Counted from the first letter of the stretch, positions 26,501 through 35,716 are shown. The stretch: 38,517 nucleotides of DNA from Akkermansiaceae bacterium (GCA_029253285.1 JAQWZU010000010.1:1-38517); one strand, 5' to 3'. A program made the numbers and translations. The notes: generated by a model not told the origin, from the sequence alone.

Positions 26501-27344
26501 GTGTCGTGAGGTTCGATTCAATGGTAGGATCTGCACCCACCGTTCCGAAATACTTGGGCGAGTTCTCGGGCTCTGGAAATGGCGGGCTCGTCGTCACGAG
26601 GGTATTGGAATCAGTCACCTCAAAGCGCCACCGCGTCATTACCCCAGGCCCAAAGGCTGTCGCTGGAATCGAAGAGGTATAGAGCCCGTCACCCGAATCC
26701 GTCGCACTCAGAGCGACTTCGTTTTCAAAATCCTTCCGGTAATAAACCCTCACCGAGGAAATCGTGCCATTCAGCGCCCGCGGACGAAGTGACAGCGCAA
26801 ACGGACCCGCAAATGGCTGCACAGGCTCGGCTGGAACATCATCGAAAGTTGGGCCCGCTAAGGACCCGTTTCCGTTCGCTACTCCCGGTGTCGGACTCGA
26901 AAAAAAGACCAAGTTATTAGAAGTCGACACCCCAAAGGACTGATCCTCCTTCTGCGCCGGATAATCAAATCCACTCACCAAAGTCCCCGCCCTCGTCAGC
27001 GCCACAAAACCGCCCTCACTCGAAAGCTTAAAGTCCGCATGAAACTCCCCGACATCACGATCATTCCCCGAAGCAAAGACCACCAGGTATCCCCCCGGCT
27101 CAAGCAGCGCCCCACCCGGGAAGCTCCACCGGCTCATCTGTAACCGATCATCCGTCAGCGTATAATCTCCCAGATCATAAGAAACCCCATCCGGATTATG
27201 AATCTCGATCCAGTCCGAAAAACCACCATCCTCATCCGCCAATCCCGCCTCATTCGCCGCCAGAAACTCCGTCATCACCAGCTCTGCCCCCACCCCTTGG
27301 GTCAGAACAAGCGCCAAGAAACAAAGCCGTGACGAAAAAACCAT
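23550..27344 (-). CDS. Giant secreted CotH-kinase / lamin-tail domain protein
   Basis: A 1264-residue exported protein and the largest gene here. After a signal peptide (1-20) comes a lamin-tail domain (about 21-160; ELVMTEFLAANEAG, FSDWIEIHNPDG). The CotH protein-kinase-like domain spans roughly 310-570, with FKLHGQSTSSFPKKSYNIDF, KSKVRHALAYEVMRRAG and MLPWDLDLSQGR, which contains acidic residues expected at a catalytic or metal site. Two further lamin-tail domains lie at about 890-1010 (DEEFIEITNPHSKAIDISGW) and 1030-1130 (ITELMYHPEPDGDAEFIELL). The C-terminal beta module ends LFYRISATVQ, like two other secreted proteins in the window. CotH domains phosphorylate spore-coat proteins in Bacillus; the target here is unknown. 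Palindrome copies 4 and 3 flank the gene at 34 and 12 bases. Confidence 0.92.
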   Translation of the reverse strand: MVFSSRLCFLALVLTQGVGAELVMTEFLAANEAGLADEDGGFSDWIEIHNPDGVSYDLGDYTLTDDRLQMSRWSFPGGALLEPGGYLVVFASGNDRDVGEFHADFKLSSEGGFVALTRAGTLVSGFDYPAQKEDQSFGVSTSNNLVFFSSPTPGVANGNGSLAGPTFDDVPAEPVQPFAGPFALSLRPRALNGTISSVRVYYRKDFENEVALSATDSGDGLYTSSIPATAFGPGVMTRWRFEVTDSNTLVTTSPPFPEPENSPKYFGTVGADPTIESNLTTLYWFIENPTAAAVRFPTGDRGAPGALYYRGQFYDNVGFKLHGQSTSSFPKKSYNIDFNKGHKFEWSAEAPRVSDIDLLTNWADKSKVRHALAYEVMRRAGVAAHFAYTVRVHQNGEFFSTADLVEDGDETYLERAGLNPEGVLYKAYDMRLNKDEGDMADFGMQKKTRKEEDNSDLQSLIDGLDLGGTSLENYLYDNIDLPSTINYLATMTVIRNVDIQRKNWYLYRDTGKSDEWAMLPWDLDLSQGRQFDQANKYFNNAILTKDKIFVGGAVRLISQIRANSELKQMLVRRMRTLHDRFLQEASTPLEERFFEQRLDELSALIDDPSHTKSDAQLDFEKWGSWLSGQGGGQVPFTTNHPDVETMAEAITRYKTEFLTGRREEIYEHQVVGKGGEIPLPQKELDPGFSGNLVTAVSASRFLIPTDGSAGLSWTGGDEPFDDSSWGSGNAAIGYDLGSGYNAIISTDVQSEMWTKNASLFLRVPFEVSDKDALEGLELKMQYDDGFIVYLNGVAVQEVNAPANPVFDSTSDGTHEANSSTYDSFDLDDVMGLLENGTNILAVHGFNQSTINDDFVLNVQLLGSLSETGEGVNPFLVIESIESSPASGIQDEEFIEITNPHSKAIDISGWSLSDAVTHQFKPGTVIPANGTLYVTPDVSVFRARATSPSAGEGNFVQGGYSGHLSNQGETIILTDDGGVLNASLTYSGNASDAQSYLSITELMYHPEPDGDAEFIELLNTSTSTTLDLTNVRFTSGVEFNFTGSAVTSLAPGERVLVVRDIAAFEAVHGTGFPIAGVFQNNSKLSNSDDAVKLEDALNNTILEFHYRDDQGWPLAADQGYSLVLTDPANLDEPAGWRMSAALGGGPGVADSLPLPADLPGGLLDYVLGNDLGVPAIRPSISLETHLLEGVQTVLPTLTFTRSIAADRVVLGIELSSDLEAWGEDSRVTLKSEEPLGDGRSSVTMVVMPPVDLRQRLFYRISATVQ

Positions 27345-27378
27345 TCATTAAGTTAACAGACCCGCCCTCCAAGTTACA

Positions 27379-27395
27379 GTCCCCAAAGGGGGGAC
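27379..27395 (-). repeat. 17-bp palindrome, copy 4 (GTCCCC-AAAGG-GGGGAC on +)
   Basis: Lies 5 bases after the stop of the gluconate-dehydrogenase-subunit-3-like gene and 34 bases before the start of the CotH gene. Read with leftward transcription it is TGTCCCC-CC-TTT-GGGGACT. Confidence 0.85.
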
Positions 27396-27400
27396 ATTCC

Positions 27401-28030
27401 TCACTCCACCGTCTGCTCCACACCGGCCTGTTTCAGAACTTCTTCAGGTGGCCCGGGAAAAGATCCACCAATAGGCATATTCCCCACGTAGCCGAGCGCC
27501 CTCCAGCACTTGGGATCACTGTAGTAAGCTCCCGCCGCGATACTGGTAAAGACATTGAAAAAGTGATTCCCCTTTGCCATTTCATCGCAAGCAGCTTGCT
27601 TCTGCTCTACACTGGCATCAGCAAAGTTCTTTTGGAAATGCTTCTGGCATTCCTCATCGAGCTTTTTCAGCCCCGGAATGATCGCTTTCCGGTCATTCTG
27701 TTGGCGCGGATACGGAGCACTCACCCATTCATCAATGAAGTCCGCCACGCGAACCTCGCTCGCGGCTGGACCGAGCTCATCTGCTGGAAAAATGACATCC
27801 GCCAGGGCAACCGCAGCCTTCTTTTCCGCTTCCGTAAATGTCAGCGGCCAGACTTCACCTCGTTCGTAGGTTTTATTCAGCACCGGGTCATATCCATAAC
27901 CCTCCGCTGCCGGCTTGGGAGCTTGCGCCAGCGTCGTCGGAATCGAAAGCCCCTCGGCTGCAGCTACCGCTGCGAACCATTGCAAAACCCGTCGACGCGG
28001 AAGGCGATTTTCTTGTTCTTCTGAATTCAT
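27401..28030 (-). CDS. Gluconate 2-dehydrogenase subunit 3 family protein, TAT-exported
   Basis: A 209-residue protein with a twin-arginine signal (PRRRVLQWFAA near residue 10-20). The mature part has the subunit-3 pattern: LTFTEAEKKAAVALADVIFP, then RVADFIDEW, and a C-terminal stretch with SDPKCWRALGY. In known systems this small subunit escorts a flavin-containing GMC-type subunit through the TAT pathway and supports its assembly. That fits well here: the GMC oxidoreductase gene ends one base before this start, so translation is probably coupled. It is the last gene of the five-gene operon, directly followed by palindrome copy 4. Confidence 0.92.
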   Translation of the reverse strand: MNSEEQENRLPRRRVLQWFAAVAAAEGLSIPTTLAQAPKPAAEGYGYDPVLNKTYERGEVWPLTFTEAEKKAAVALADVIFPADELGPAASEVRVADFIDEWVSAPYPRQQNDRKAIIPGLKKLDEECQKHFQKNFADASVEQKQAACDEMAKGNHFFNVFTSIAAGAYYSDPKCWRALGYVGNMPIGGSFPGPPEEVLKQAGVEQTVE

Positions 28031-28031
28031 C

Positions 28032-29822
28032 TTAAAGGTCTCCTTTCCGTGCTTGTTCGATCAAACGATCCGCCGCCCGCCAAGCGAGAGCCATGATCGT
28101 TTCCGTCGGATTCTTGTCTGAGTTCGAGGCAAAGGGCGACGCGTCGCAGAGAAGAAGATTCTTAATATCCCAAGTCTGGTTCCATTCATTACAGACCGAT
28201 TTTTTAGAATCGGCTCCCATAATCGCCCCACCCACTTCGTGAATCACTTCGCCACCACGGAGAATCGCTTTCTTCCCCTTCCGGTTCGGATTGATGAGAC
28301 CTTTTCCACCGGCCGCCTCAAAAATCGCCCCAAAGGTATCCTGCGCGTGCTTCGCCATATTCAATTCGTGATCACTCCACTCCCAATGCCACTTCATCAC
28401 CGGAATTCCCCACTTGTCCGTCACCTCGGAATCCAACTCCGCAAAGGAGCCTTCATTGGGAATCATCTCCCCCCGACAAGCCACGTGAATGAACGACCCG
28501 TAGTAACGTCGCGCCGCCTCCTTGAGCCTCGTTCCATAGAGACCCTTAAAAACGTGAGTCGGAACCGGGCTATTTCCCTTCGGCATCGAGCGCGTTCCGC
28601 TGATCTCGATGTGATACCCACGTGCGAAGTCCATCTTACCCGCCTTCTGCTCTTTGTAGAGCCACCAGGGGGAATAAAAATGGCATCCTCCCGCGCCGTC
28701 GTCGTTGTGCGCCGGGAGATTCTCGAGCGCTGGAATTTGACCCAACATATCCGAGCCCACCGTGTCCATGATGTATTTTCCAACAAGGCCACTAGAGTTT
28801 GCGATGCCATCGCCGCTCGCTGAGTTTAGCAAAATCCGTACCGTCTCACCGCTACTCGCAGCAAGCACCACGGCCTTGCCTTTCACTCGTTCTTCTTCGC
28901 CTGTCGTTTTATCAATAAAAAGAACCCCTTTAGCCTTTCCATCCTTCCCCACAATCACTTCTCGCACGTGGGCATTCGCAATAATATCGAGATTCCCCGT
29001 CGCATCCGCCGGTGGAATATGAACCGTCGTCGACTGGTAATTTGCACGGATGCTGCAGCCCCGACCACAATCGGTCGCCCAAAAACAGGCGGCTCTACTC
29101 GACATCGACTCCTCCACAATTTTCTGTGCCTCGGGATTGTCCGGATGGAGCTCAGGCGCAAGCTTCTTGCCATCCTGAGGCTTCGTCAGAACCGCCCGAT
29201 GAATCGGCACCACCGGAACGCCCAGTTTTTTCCCGTGCTTCTGAATCATCAAATCACCGACACGCCCCTTCGGCGGCGGCTGTAGGACTCCCTTCGGCGA
29301 ATCCGGCGTATTCTCCAATCCCTCATTCGTCCCATAAACCCCAATCAACTTCTCTACCTTCGTGTAGTAAGGTTCCAGATCATCGTAAGAAATCGGCCAA
29401 TCAAAACCCAAACCATCACGTGAGTAGGGCTTAAAATCGTAAGGCCCATTTCGCAGCGAAATCCGCCCCCAGTGATTCGTGCGGCCACCCATCATGCGAG
29501 CGCGCCACCACCTAAACTGCTCCTCGGCTTTGTCGCTCGCTTGCGTGTATGGCTCATCGGGAACCTGCCAACCGCCATCAATCGTGGCATCGTAAAACCC
29601 GAAATTTTTATCCGGCGTGGAAGAGCCTCCGAGAGGGGCGTCCTTGCCAGTCTGAAACATCGGAGTCTCGGCTACGACATCGTAGGAACGACCTGCCTCC
29701 AACATGAGACATTTAAGTCCGGCAAGAGTCAGGGTGTAGGCCATCTGGCCTCCGCCGGCTCCAGAGCCGACGATGACAACATCGTATTCAGATTGCGCTT
29801 TCGAAATTGGAATCGTAGGCAT
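28032..29822 (-). CDS. GMC-family FAD-dependent oxidoreductase
   Basis: A 596-residue flavoenzyme that oxidises an alcohol or sugar hydroxyl. The FAD-binding motif is at 14-41 (DVVIVGSGAGGGQMAYTLTL, then LMLEAGR). A second conserved block is ARMMGGRTNHWGRISLRNGP near 106-125. The C-terminus carries HEVGGAIMGAD and later NPTETIMALAWRAADRLI, which hold the FAD-contacting and likely catalytic residues (a His followed by an Asn). It lacks its own signal peptide, so it is probably exported by hitchhiking with the TAT-signal subunit-3 protein encoded next. A separate cytochrome subunit was not found. It lies 3 bases after a sulfatase gene, which suggests oxidation of a sugar released by desulfation. 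Confidence 0.94.
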   Translation of the reverse strand: MPTIPISKAQSEYDVVIVGSGAGGGQMAYTLTLAGLKCLMLEAGRSYDVVAETPMFQTGKDAPLGGSSTPDKNFGFYDATIDGGWQVPDEPYTQASDKAEEQFRWWRARMMGGRTNHWGRISLRNGPYDFKPYSRDGLGFDWPISYDDLEPYYTKVEKLIGVYGTNEGLENTPDSPKGVLQPPPKGRVGDLMIQKHGKKLGVPVVPIHRAVLTKPQDGKKLAPELHPDNPEAQKIVEESMSSRAACFWATDCGRGCSIRANYQSTTVHIPPADATGNLDIIANAHVREVIVGKDGKAKGVLFIDKTTGEEERVKGKAVVLAASSGETVRILLNSASGDGIANSSGLVGKYIMDTVGSDMLGQIPALENLPAHNDDGAGGCHFYSPWWLYKEQKAGKMDFARGYHIEISGTRSMPKGNSPVPTHVFKGLYGTRLKEAARRYYGSFIHVACRGEMIPNEGSFAELDSEVTDKWGIPVMKWHWEWSDHELNMAKHAQDTFGAIFEAAGGKGLINPNRKGKKAILRGGEVIHEVGGAIMGADSKKSVCNEWNQTWDIKNLLLCDASPFASNSDKNPTETIMALAWRAADRLIEQARKGDL

Positions 29823-29825
29823 GAT

Positions 29826-31370
29826 TTATTGGGTAAATTCGCCGAATGGGCGTTTGGGAAATTTCTTTAGTTCAAGTGAGAGCTTGTCCTTCATTCGCTT
29901 CGTCACTTCAAGGTAATTGTCAGCGACATTTTGATCCTCCTCACGATCACTGCTCAGGTGATAAAGCTGATCGGCATCAAAGTAATGAGGATTCGACTTC
30001 GAGGCATAATGTCCCAGGTGGCCATTTCTTGTCAGATAAGGTCGCTTGATTTCTCCACCATCGAACCCCTTGAAAACCTCTCCGAACTCAACGCGGCGCT
30101 GCAATTCCTTGGGATAACGCACCGCGATATACTTCCACTCTTTCGATTTCACACATCGCGAGTGACCCAGTTCCCCGAAAAGGAATTCCCTCTCGTCATA
30201 CTGCTTCCCAAACAAAGCCGGCTTGAAACTGCGGCCATCCATTTGATAGCCCTCCGGCGGAGTAATTCCGCAGAGGTCGAAAAGCATGGGCGCGATATCA
30301 ATATTTGCCACAATGCTGTCATTCCTGCTCCCCGGTTTGATCGTCCCCTTCCACTGCATGAGAAGCGGAACTCGCATGCCATATTCGTGCAGAGTCGCCT
30401 TCCCGTGGCGATAAGAACCATGATCCGGGACAAACATGATGAGGGTTTCCTCCTCCAGCTTCATTGTTGAAATCTTATCGAGAATGGCACCGACGCCATC
30501 ATCCAACCAAAGCGCATAAGCATCCTTTGGCTTAAAGCCAGCCTCACGATTTCGCTTCAAGACATCACTGCGCTTTGGCATGACGTTAAAACCCTCCTGC
30601 ACAAAACCCTCTCCCGTCATTCGGGGATCTGCCGATAAAGAAAACTGATTGGCCCAAGGAGCAGGACCGTGATGAAGCGTCGTGGAGAAATAGAGGAAGA
30701 AAGGCTTCTCTGTCTTCTTATCCTCAATGAACTGCAAAGCCTTTGCTACCGTCCAATCCAAATTGTGCACGTTAAGTTGGTCGTTATGCAATTCCTTGAG
30801 ATTGGCAGCGTAAACTCCGTCGGCGAAGTCAAAACCATACTTCTTAATCTCATCGCACCAGGTCTGGTGATTCTGACGCATCTTTTGATTCACCTTCGGA
30901 TCACGTGGGTCGGCCTTCCGGGGATAGCTCAACAAGGGCGAACTCTTGGGGTGCTCCAACCAATCATGGCGCACCACATGCGACTTTCCCACAAAGCCGG
31001 TGCGATATCCGTTCTTCTGCAGAACCTTGGCAAGGTTCCTCCCGTCCTGCTCAAGCTCGCCGATATTCTCAACCTGAGTCTGATCACCCGGAGGGTGCTC
31101 CTTGAGAAAACGCTCACCCTCACAACGCCCGGCATAACGCCCGGTCAAAAAACTATAGCGCGAGGGTGAACACACTGTGGAAGTCACATTAAAGTCCGTG
31201 AAGAACAAGCCCTCTCCGGCCATCTGGTCAATGCGCGGCGTATGAACCTTCCCACCCATAAACGCCAGGGAATCCCAACTCTGGTCATCCGTGATGATAA
31301 GAACAATGTTTGGCTTTCCAGCAACAAGACCGGGTAGCGCGAGAAAGGAAATGAGAGCGAGAATCTTCAT
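29826..31370 (-). CDS. Secreted type I sulfatase
   Basis: A 514-residue sulfatase with a signal peptide (1-18). The calcium-site Asp28-Asp29 (IITDDQSWDSLAFMG) and formylglycine motif CSPSR from Cys67 are intact. TGFVGKSHVVRHDW near 127-140 provides the active-site lysine and histidine, and VPDHGSYRHGKATLHEYGMR near 315-334 holds the DHG motif and a downstream lysine. The C-terminus shows YHLSSDREEDQNVADN, a usual sulfatase ending. It is the third gene of the operon, 7 bases after the double sulfatase and 3 bases before the GMC oxidoreductase gene. Confidence 0.95.
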   Translation of the reverse strand: MKILALISFLALPGLVAGKPNIVLIITDDQSWDSLAFMGGKVHTPRIDQMAGEGLFFTDFNVTSTVCSPSRYSFLTGRYAGRCEGERFLKEHPPGDQTQVENIGELEQDGRNLAKVLQKNGYRTGFVGKSHVVRHDWLEHPKSSPLLSYPRKADPRDPKVNQKMRQNHQTWCDEIKKYGFDFADGVYAANLKELHNDQLNVHNLDWTVAKALQFIEDKKTEKPFFLYFSTTLHHGPAPWANQFSLSADPRMTGEGFVQEGFNVMPKRSDVLKRNREAGFKPKDAYALWLDDGVGAILDKISTMKLEEETLIMFVPDHGSYRHGKATLHEYGMRVPLLMQWKGTIKPGSRNDSIVANIDIAPMLFDLCGITPPEGYQMDGRSFKPALFGKQYDEREFLFGELGHSRCVKSKEWKYIAVRYPKELQRRVEFGEVFKGFDGGEIKRPYLTRNGHLGHYASKSNPHYFDADQLYHLSSDREEDQNVADNYLEVTKRMKDKLSLELKKFPKRPFGEFTQ

Positions 31371-31377
31371 CGAAAAT

Positions 31378-34335
31378 CTAGCGAGCCGAAGTCGCGAGGG
31401 CTTGTTTTTCCTTCAAGATCTTCCGGAATTCCTCGAGCCTGGGACTGAGATCATCTCGGCCTGCGAGGTTCTTTTTTTCCTCGGGATCGCGAGTGAGATT
31501 ATAGAGTTCCTCCCCATCCGGCCACTTGCCGTAGCGCCAACGTTGATTGCGGAGGGCGTAACCCATGTCCTTGCCGCGGGTCACAATGCTGTAGGCATAC
31601 TTCTTTTTCCCAAGACGCTCCGGGTGATCGAGTAATGGACGTAAGGAGGTTCCCTGAAGATAGTCCGGCGGCGTCAGTCCGGTGAGTTGCGCGAGAGTCG
31701 GATAAATGTCGATCAACTCAACCATCGCTTCGGACCTCGTCCCCGGCTTGGTCAGTCCCGGGGCGTGAATGATAAAGGGCACCTTGGCCCCGATGTCGAA
31801 GAGGGTCACTTTCCCCCACAGGAAATGATCGCCGAGATGGTATCCATGATCAGAAGTGAAGATCACGATAGTGTCCTCCCACTGTCCGCTTTCCTTGAGA
31901 GCATCGAAGACCAACTTGACCTGCGCATCGATGAAGGAAATACACGCGTGATAGGCCTGCATGTATTCGCGACGAAGAGCGTCATCTTCTTTGGAAAACT
32001 CAAAACCAAATTCCTTAAAGCGGGTATTCATGGCCCTCTTCGGCAGGGTCTCCCATAGGTTTCTCGGGTCCGGCTTGTAGACAATCCCGCTCGTCGGATA
32101 GAGATCGAAATACTTCTGTGGTGCGAGGAAGGGCACGTGAGGCTTTTGAATGCCGCAGGCCATGAAAAACGGCTTGTCTCCGTTGGGTTTTTCTTTGAGC
32201 CACTTCACGACCTGACGGGCATTCTTGCCATCCTTGTGTTGCGCATCGCTGAGCCCACTCGCGCCGTATCCCGGCGGCGTTTGGGCATCGAGCGTGGCCT
32301 TGGCTTTCTTTTCCAGAACGCGCCAGGCTTTGCGGTTTTTTTGGAGATCCACCGAGCCGTTCTCCGCTTCAAATTTCTTGCGAGCCTTCGTCACCACAGG
32401 AAGCTCATCATTTACAAAGCGGAGGAACTCGCTCCAGGCAATCTCCCCATGTTCATGTCGCGGCGAATGGAAAACCTTCCCCACACTTCCGGTCCAGTAA
32501 CCATTCTTTTTGAAAAACTCCGGCATGGATATTGTCCCCGGCCGGGTCTGACGAATGTCCGCCTTGTTATCGATGACCCCGGACGATTGCGGATAGAGCC
32601 CATTCAAAAAAGAAGCCCGCGACGGCCCACACACCGGATACTGACAGAAGGCCCGATTGAAGGACATGGCTTCGGAAGCAAACCGGGATAGAGTAGGCGT
32701 CTTGATATGCGGGTATCCCGAAGTGGCCACATGCGTATTGAGATCATCGCAGACAATGAAGAGAACATTTTTCTTTCCGCTCTTCTTGGGTGGCGTCTTC
32801 TTCTGAGCGGGTCCCGGAACTTTCTTCTCATGAGGCGTCTTTTTTCCCGTCCCCTCTCCCTTCGACCAGTGAAAAGACTCACCCTCCAAAACAAGATCGT
32901 TACGGACGTTGTATTTGGCTTCCTGCGGAGCGAAACTCTTGGGCGCAACCTTTCGGAGAGAACTCTTGATTTCGTCGTACTTGGAATCCCCCGCTAGGTT
33001 CTCCCACTCATTGGGGTCCTTCTTCACGTCGTAAAGTTCCTCTCCGTCTTTCCCATAGGAAATGTAACGCCAATCACGATTGATCACGGCATATTCTCCC
33101 GGCGTCATATAGGGTAAATATACCTCGCGGTCTTTGGCCGCATCGGGATTTCCAAGAGTCTTGGCGAGTGAGGTCCCTTCGAGCTTCTGGCTGGGCTTCG
33201 ACAAGCCGCACATCTCGACAAAGGTGGGATACATGTCGATCAAGCTCGCCGTGACATCAGTCTTCTTCCCCTTGGCGACTCCCGGACCGGCCCAAATAAA
33301 AGGCACATTGGAAGTGCGCTCCCAAAGGGTGTGCTTTCCCCAATCTCCTTTTTCCCCGTGGTGATAGCCATGATCACTCCACAACACCACAATGGTATTA
33401 TCGGCATAGGGGCTGGCCTCCAGGGCATCAAGCACCCGCCCCATCATGGCATCAGCATAGCTCATGCAGGCCAGGTATCCGTGGATGGCGTCATCAACCG
33501 CATTGAGGCTCTCGAGCTTTTTGTGGATCTTGGAGCGATTGGTTTTCATCTTCCTCATCCGCTCGGGAAGATCGTCGAGGTCATCCGCTTTGTATGGCGG
33601 AAGCTCGATCTTTTCGGAGTCGTAGAGATCGAAGTATTTTTTCGGGCAATAGTTGGGGAAATGCGGCGCGTAGATTCCCGCTGCGAGGAAGAAAGGTTTG
33701 TCGTGTTTCTTTCCCAATTGTTCGACGGCCCAATTGATCCGCTGGGTGTCGGCCATTTCCTCTTCCTTGTCATTCGGAACTGGTCCCCACTCGAGGAAGA
33801 GTCCGCCGGTTATTTTTTGCCCCTTGTTGTAGATGCTATTCGGAAAAGGATCGGGAAAAGGGACCTCCTCGCTAAATGAATCGAGCGGCCAACCGGACTC
33901 GCGTTGCGATTTGTTGCGCAGAAAAAACTCGCTCCACCCTCGCTGGTCGATATTGCCCGCCGGATGGTGAAAGAGCTTCCCCGCTCCCAAGGTGGTGTAA
34001 CCCGCCTTCGAAAAGCTCATCTGCATCGCTTCGATCTCGGGATGATGGGTAAAGTAGTTCGCGCTAATGTAGCATCCGGTCGTCGACGCGAACTGGCCCG
34101 AAAAAATGGCCGCTCGGGAAGGCGCACAAAAAACTCCCGCGGTGTGGGCATTGGAAAAATTCACGCCACGCCCAGCCAGCTTATCGATATTCGGCGTGAT
34201 CGCTCTGGGTGTCGTTTCCAAACAACCAATCCAGTCGTTCATGTCATCGACAGCGAGGAAGAGAACGTTGGGGCGATCTTTGGCGACAGCCTGGCCGAGA
34301 ACAAGGAGCAGCAGATAAAGTGAGGCGATTTTCAT
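31378..34335 (-). CDS. Tandem double sulfatase (two complete catalytic domains in one chain)
   Basis: A 985-residue exported protein made of two full sulfatases. Domain 1 (about 20-455) has VDDMNDW with Asp30-Asp31, formylglycine motif CAPSR at Cys70, and [15 protein letters not shown] at 320-334. A Lys/Pro-rich linker (about 490-522) follows. Domain 2 (about 523-985) resembles iduronate-2-sulfatases: CDDLNTH with Asp530-Asp531, CGPSR at Cys569, and a [15 protein letters not shown] block further on. Both keep the residues needed for activity, so the enzyme may remove two sulfates from one oligosaccharide or make two different cuts. The reading frame is continuous through the linker. It is the second gene of the operon, 14 bases after the hydrolase gene. 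Confidence 0.95.
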   Translation of the reverse strand: MKIASLYLLLLVLGQAVAKDRPNVLFLAVDDMNDWIGCLETTPRAITPNIDKLAGRGVNFSNAHTAGVFCAPSRAAIFSGQFASTTGCYISANYFTHHPEIEAMQMSFSKAGYTTLGAGKLFHHPAGNIDQRGWSEFFLRNKSQRESGWPLDSFSEEVPFPDPFPNSIYNKGQKITGGLFLEWGPVPNDKEEEMADTQRINWAVEQLGKKHDKPFFLAAGIYAPHFPNYCPKKYFDLYDSEKIELPPYKADDLDDLPERMRKMKTNRSKIHKKLESLNAVDDAIHGYLACMSYADAMMGRVLDALEASPYADNTIVVLWSDHGYHHGEKGDWGKHTLWERTSNVPFIWAGPGVAKGKKTDVTASLIDMYPTFVEMCGLSKPSQKLEGTSLAKTLGNPDAAKDREVYLPYMTPGEYAVINRDWRYISYGKDGEELYDVKKDPNEWENLAGDSKYDEIKSSLRKVAPKSFAPQEAKYNVRNDLVLEGESFHWSKGEGTGKKTPHEKKVPGPAQKKTPPKKSGKKNVLFIVCDDLNTHVATSGYPHIKTPTLSRFASEAMSFNRAFCQYPVCGPSRASFLNGLYPQSSGVIDNKADIRQTRPGTISMPEFFKKNGYWTGSVGKVFHSPRHEHGEIAWSEFLRFVNDELPVVTKARKKFEAENGSVDLQKNRKAWRVLEKKAKATLDAQTPPGYGASGLSDAQHKDGKNARQVVKWLKEKPNGDKPFFMACGIQKPHVPFLAPQKYFDLYPTSGIVYKPDPRNLWETLPKRAMNTRFKEFGFEFSKEDDALRREYMQAYHACISFIDAQVKLVFDALKESGQWEDTIVIFTSDHGYHLGDHFLWGKVTLFDIGAKVPFIIHAPGLTKPGTRSEAMVELIDIYPTLAQLTGLTPPDYLQGTSLRPLLDHPERLGKKKYAYSIVTRGKDMGYALRNQRWRYGKWPDGEELYNLTRDPEEKKNLAGRDDLSPRLEEFRKILKEKQALATSAR

Positions 34336-34349
34336 AAAAAAGTGAGCGG

Positions 34350-35660
34350 CTATTTGTTGGAAGTTTTAGAAGATGGCAATTCGCCACGAAGGAGTTTTCC
34401 TCCCTGTCCGGTGAGTTTCAGATAGTGGTCGCTTGGTAGGCCTTCGTAGTCGAGAAATCGCACCCCTTCCCCCACCGGAGGATGATTGGTGCATTTGAAA
34501 ATAGCCGTTGCCTCATCGATTTCGTCAAACATTGCGATGTATGCCGTCTCCACGCCCGCTGCCCGAGTGCCCACGAATTGCTCCCAGAGAAAACGACCTT
34601 TTCGTCGGGGAATCGCTCCCAATTTCTCCCCATTCATATTGTGCCAGCTGAACCCGGGATAAAGCACCGGAAGGTAAGCGATCTTATTGACCTCACACCA
34701 CTTTCGATCAGCGACCTGATTGGCGACATACTTCCCCGATTTAAAGTCCACCTTGTGATATCGTCCCACCGCCCATGGACTGATAATATCCGCCAACTTG
34801 AGCACTTCGTGAAATCGCTCATCCTTGGTTGCATCGCGCACCTGCTCCCGCCATCCAAAAGGAACCCCCAGCATGATACTCATGCCGCCCCACTCGGGAT
34901 TCTGTTTGAGCAAACGAATAAACCATTCGACATCTTCGAGATTGTAGTCCCGGTCTTCATTAAACCCGACACCCCAAATAGCCACGAGAGGTTTCTCATT
35001 ATACTGGAGGTGAGCGCGATCATTGGGGTCTGTTCCAAGCTTCATTTCCGTCCGTAGTTTCTTCCAGTCTCGAGCCAAACTTTTGAAGTCTTCTGGTTTC
35101 AAACCACTCAGATCATACATCAGGGCGTAACAACGCCCGTTGGCATTTGCGGCATCGCGACAATGCATCAGCTTTTGATTGTCCGATTTGAGGTGATTAT
35201 AGGATCGATATTCTTTTGCCCCCACCAAGCCAAAGCGCTGCACAAATGCTCCGTCGATCCCATAGTCATTCATCCACTTGAAATGACGATTCACCGTTTT
35301 GGGATGCAGCGAGCTAAACACTTCCGCCGCACTGCCATCCTTCATTTTGAATGATGTGGCAAATTTTTCGTCCTGATCAAATTCAGTAAGATCCGGCCAC
35401 AGATCAATGGTGCACGCTCCTGGCTCAAACTTCCGCCCCTTCTGATAATGATAAAATCCCATTCCCGAGCCATCACCTTCCGCACGAAACCATCCCTGAT
35501 ATCCCGTGAGCACCTTTCCCTTAATCCCACTCGGACGTTCGCTTCGATTACTCGTTTCCTTCGCCGGAGTCAAAACCCCATAGGCCTCGTCCATCGAAAC
35601 AGGCTGGGCCGAAACTGAACCCAACAGCAGCGACGAGAGCAGAATGCGAAGGGAAATCAT
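34350..35660 (-). CDS. Secreted GH71/GH99-like glycoside hydrolase
   Basis: A 436-residue exported protein starting with a signal peptide ([19 protein letters not shown]). [12 protein letters not shown] near 48-59 and the following DLWPD are characteristic of bacterial proteins annotated as GH71/99-like or xylosidase. Acidic residues that could serve catalysis occur in FDEIDEATA near 390 and [10 protein letters not shown] near 133, but I cannot assign them. Related GH99 enzymes act on mannose-containing chains; the substrate here is inferred only loosely to be a sulfated glycan. It is the first gene of the five-gene operon; palindrome copy 5 lies 36 bases upstream of the start. Confidence 0.87.
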   Translation of the reverse strand: MISLRILLSSLLLGSVSAQPVSMDEAYGVLTPAKETSNRSERPSGIKGKVLTGYQGWFRAEGDGSGMGFYHYQKGRKFEPGACTIDLWPDLTEFDQDEKFATSFKMKDGSAAEVFSSLHPKTVNRHFKWMNDYGIDGAFVQRFGLVGAKEYRSYNHLKSDNQKLMHCRDAANANGRCYALMYDLSGLKPEDFKSLARDWKKLRTEMKLGTDPNDRAHLQYNEKPLVAIWGVGFNEDRDYNLEDVEWFIRLLKQNPEWGGMSIMLGVPFGWREQVRDATKDERFHEVLKLADIISPWAVGRYHKVDFKSGKYVANQVADRKWCEVNKIAYLPVLYPGFSWHNMNGEKLGAIPRRKGRFLWEQFVGTRAAGVETAYIAMFDEIDEATAIFKCTNHPPVGEGVRFLDYEGLPSDHYLKLTGQGGKLLRGELPSSKTSNK

Positions 35661-35696
35661 TTGTGAAGCATACGAGTTAGAATTTCAAATATTCCA

Positions 35697-35713
35697 GTCC
35701 CCAAATCGGGGAC
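35697..35713 (-). repeat. 17-bp palindrome, copy 5 (GTCCCC-AAATC-GGGGAC on +)
   Basis: Lies 3 bases after the stop of the VF530 gene and 36 bases before the start of the GH71/99-like gene. Read with leftward transcription it is TGTCCCC-GA-TTT-GGGGACT. Confidence 0.85.
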
Positions 35714-35716
35714 AAC

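Noticed and set aside
19745-35713. Reading the GTCCCC palindromes as ordinary intrinsic terminators
   Set aside because: The stem is only 6 bp, no U-run follows any copy, and the real terminators at 22042 and 22193 look quite different.
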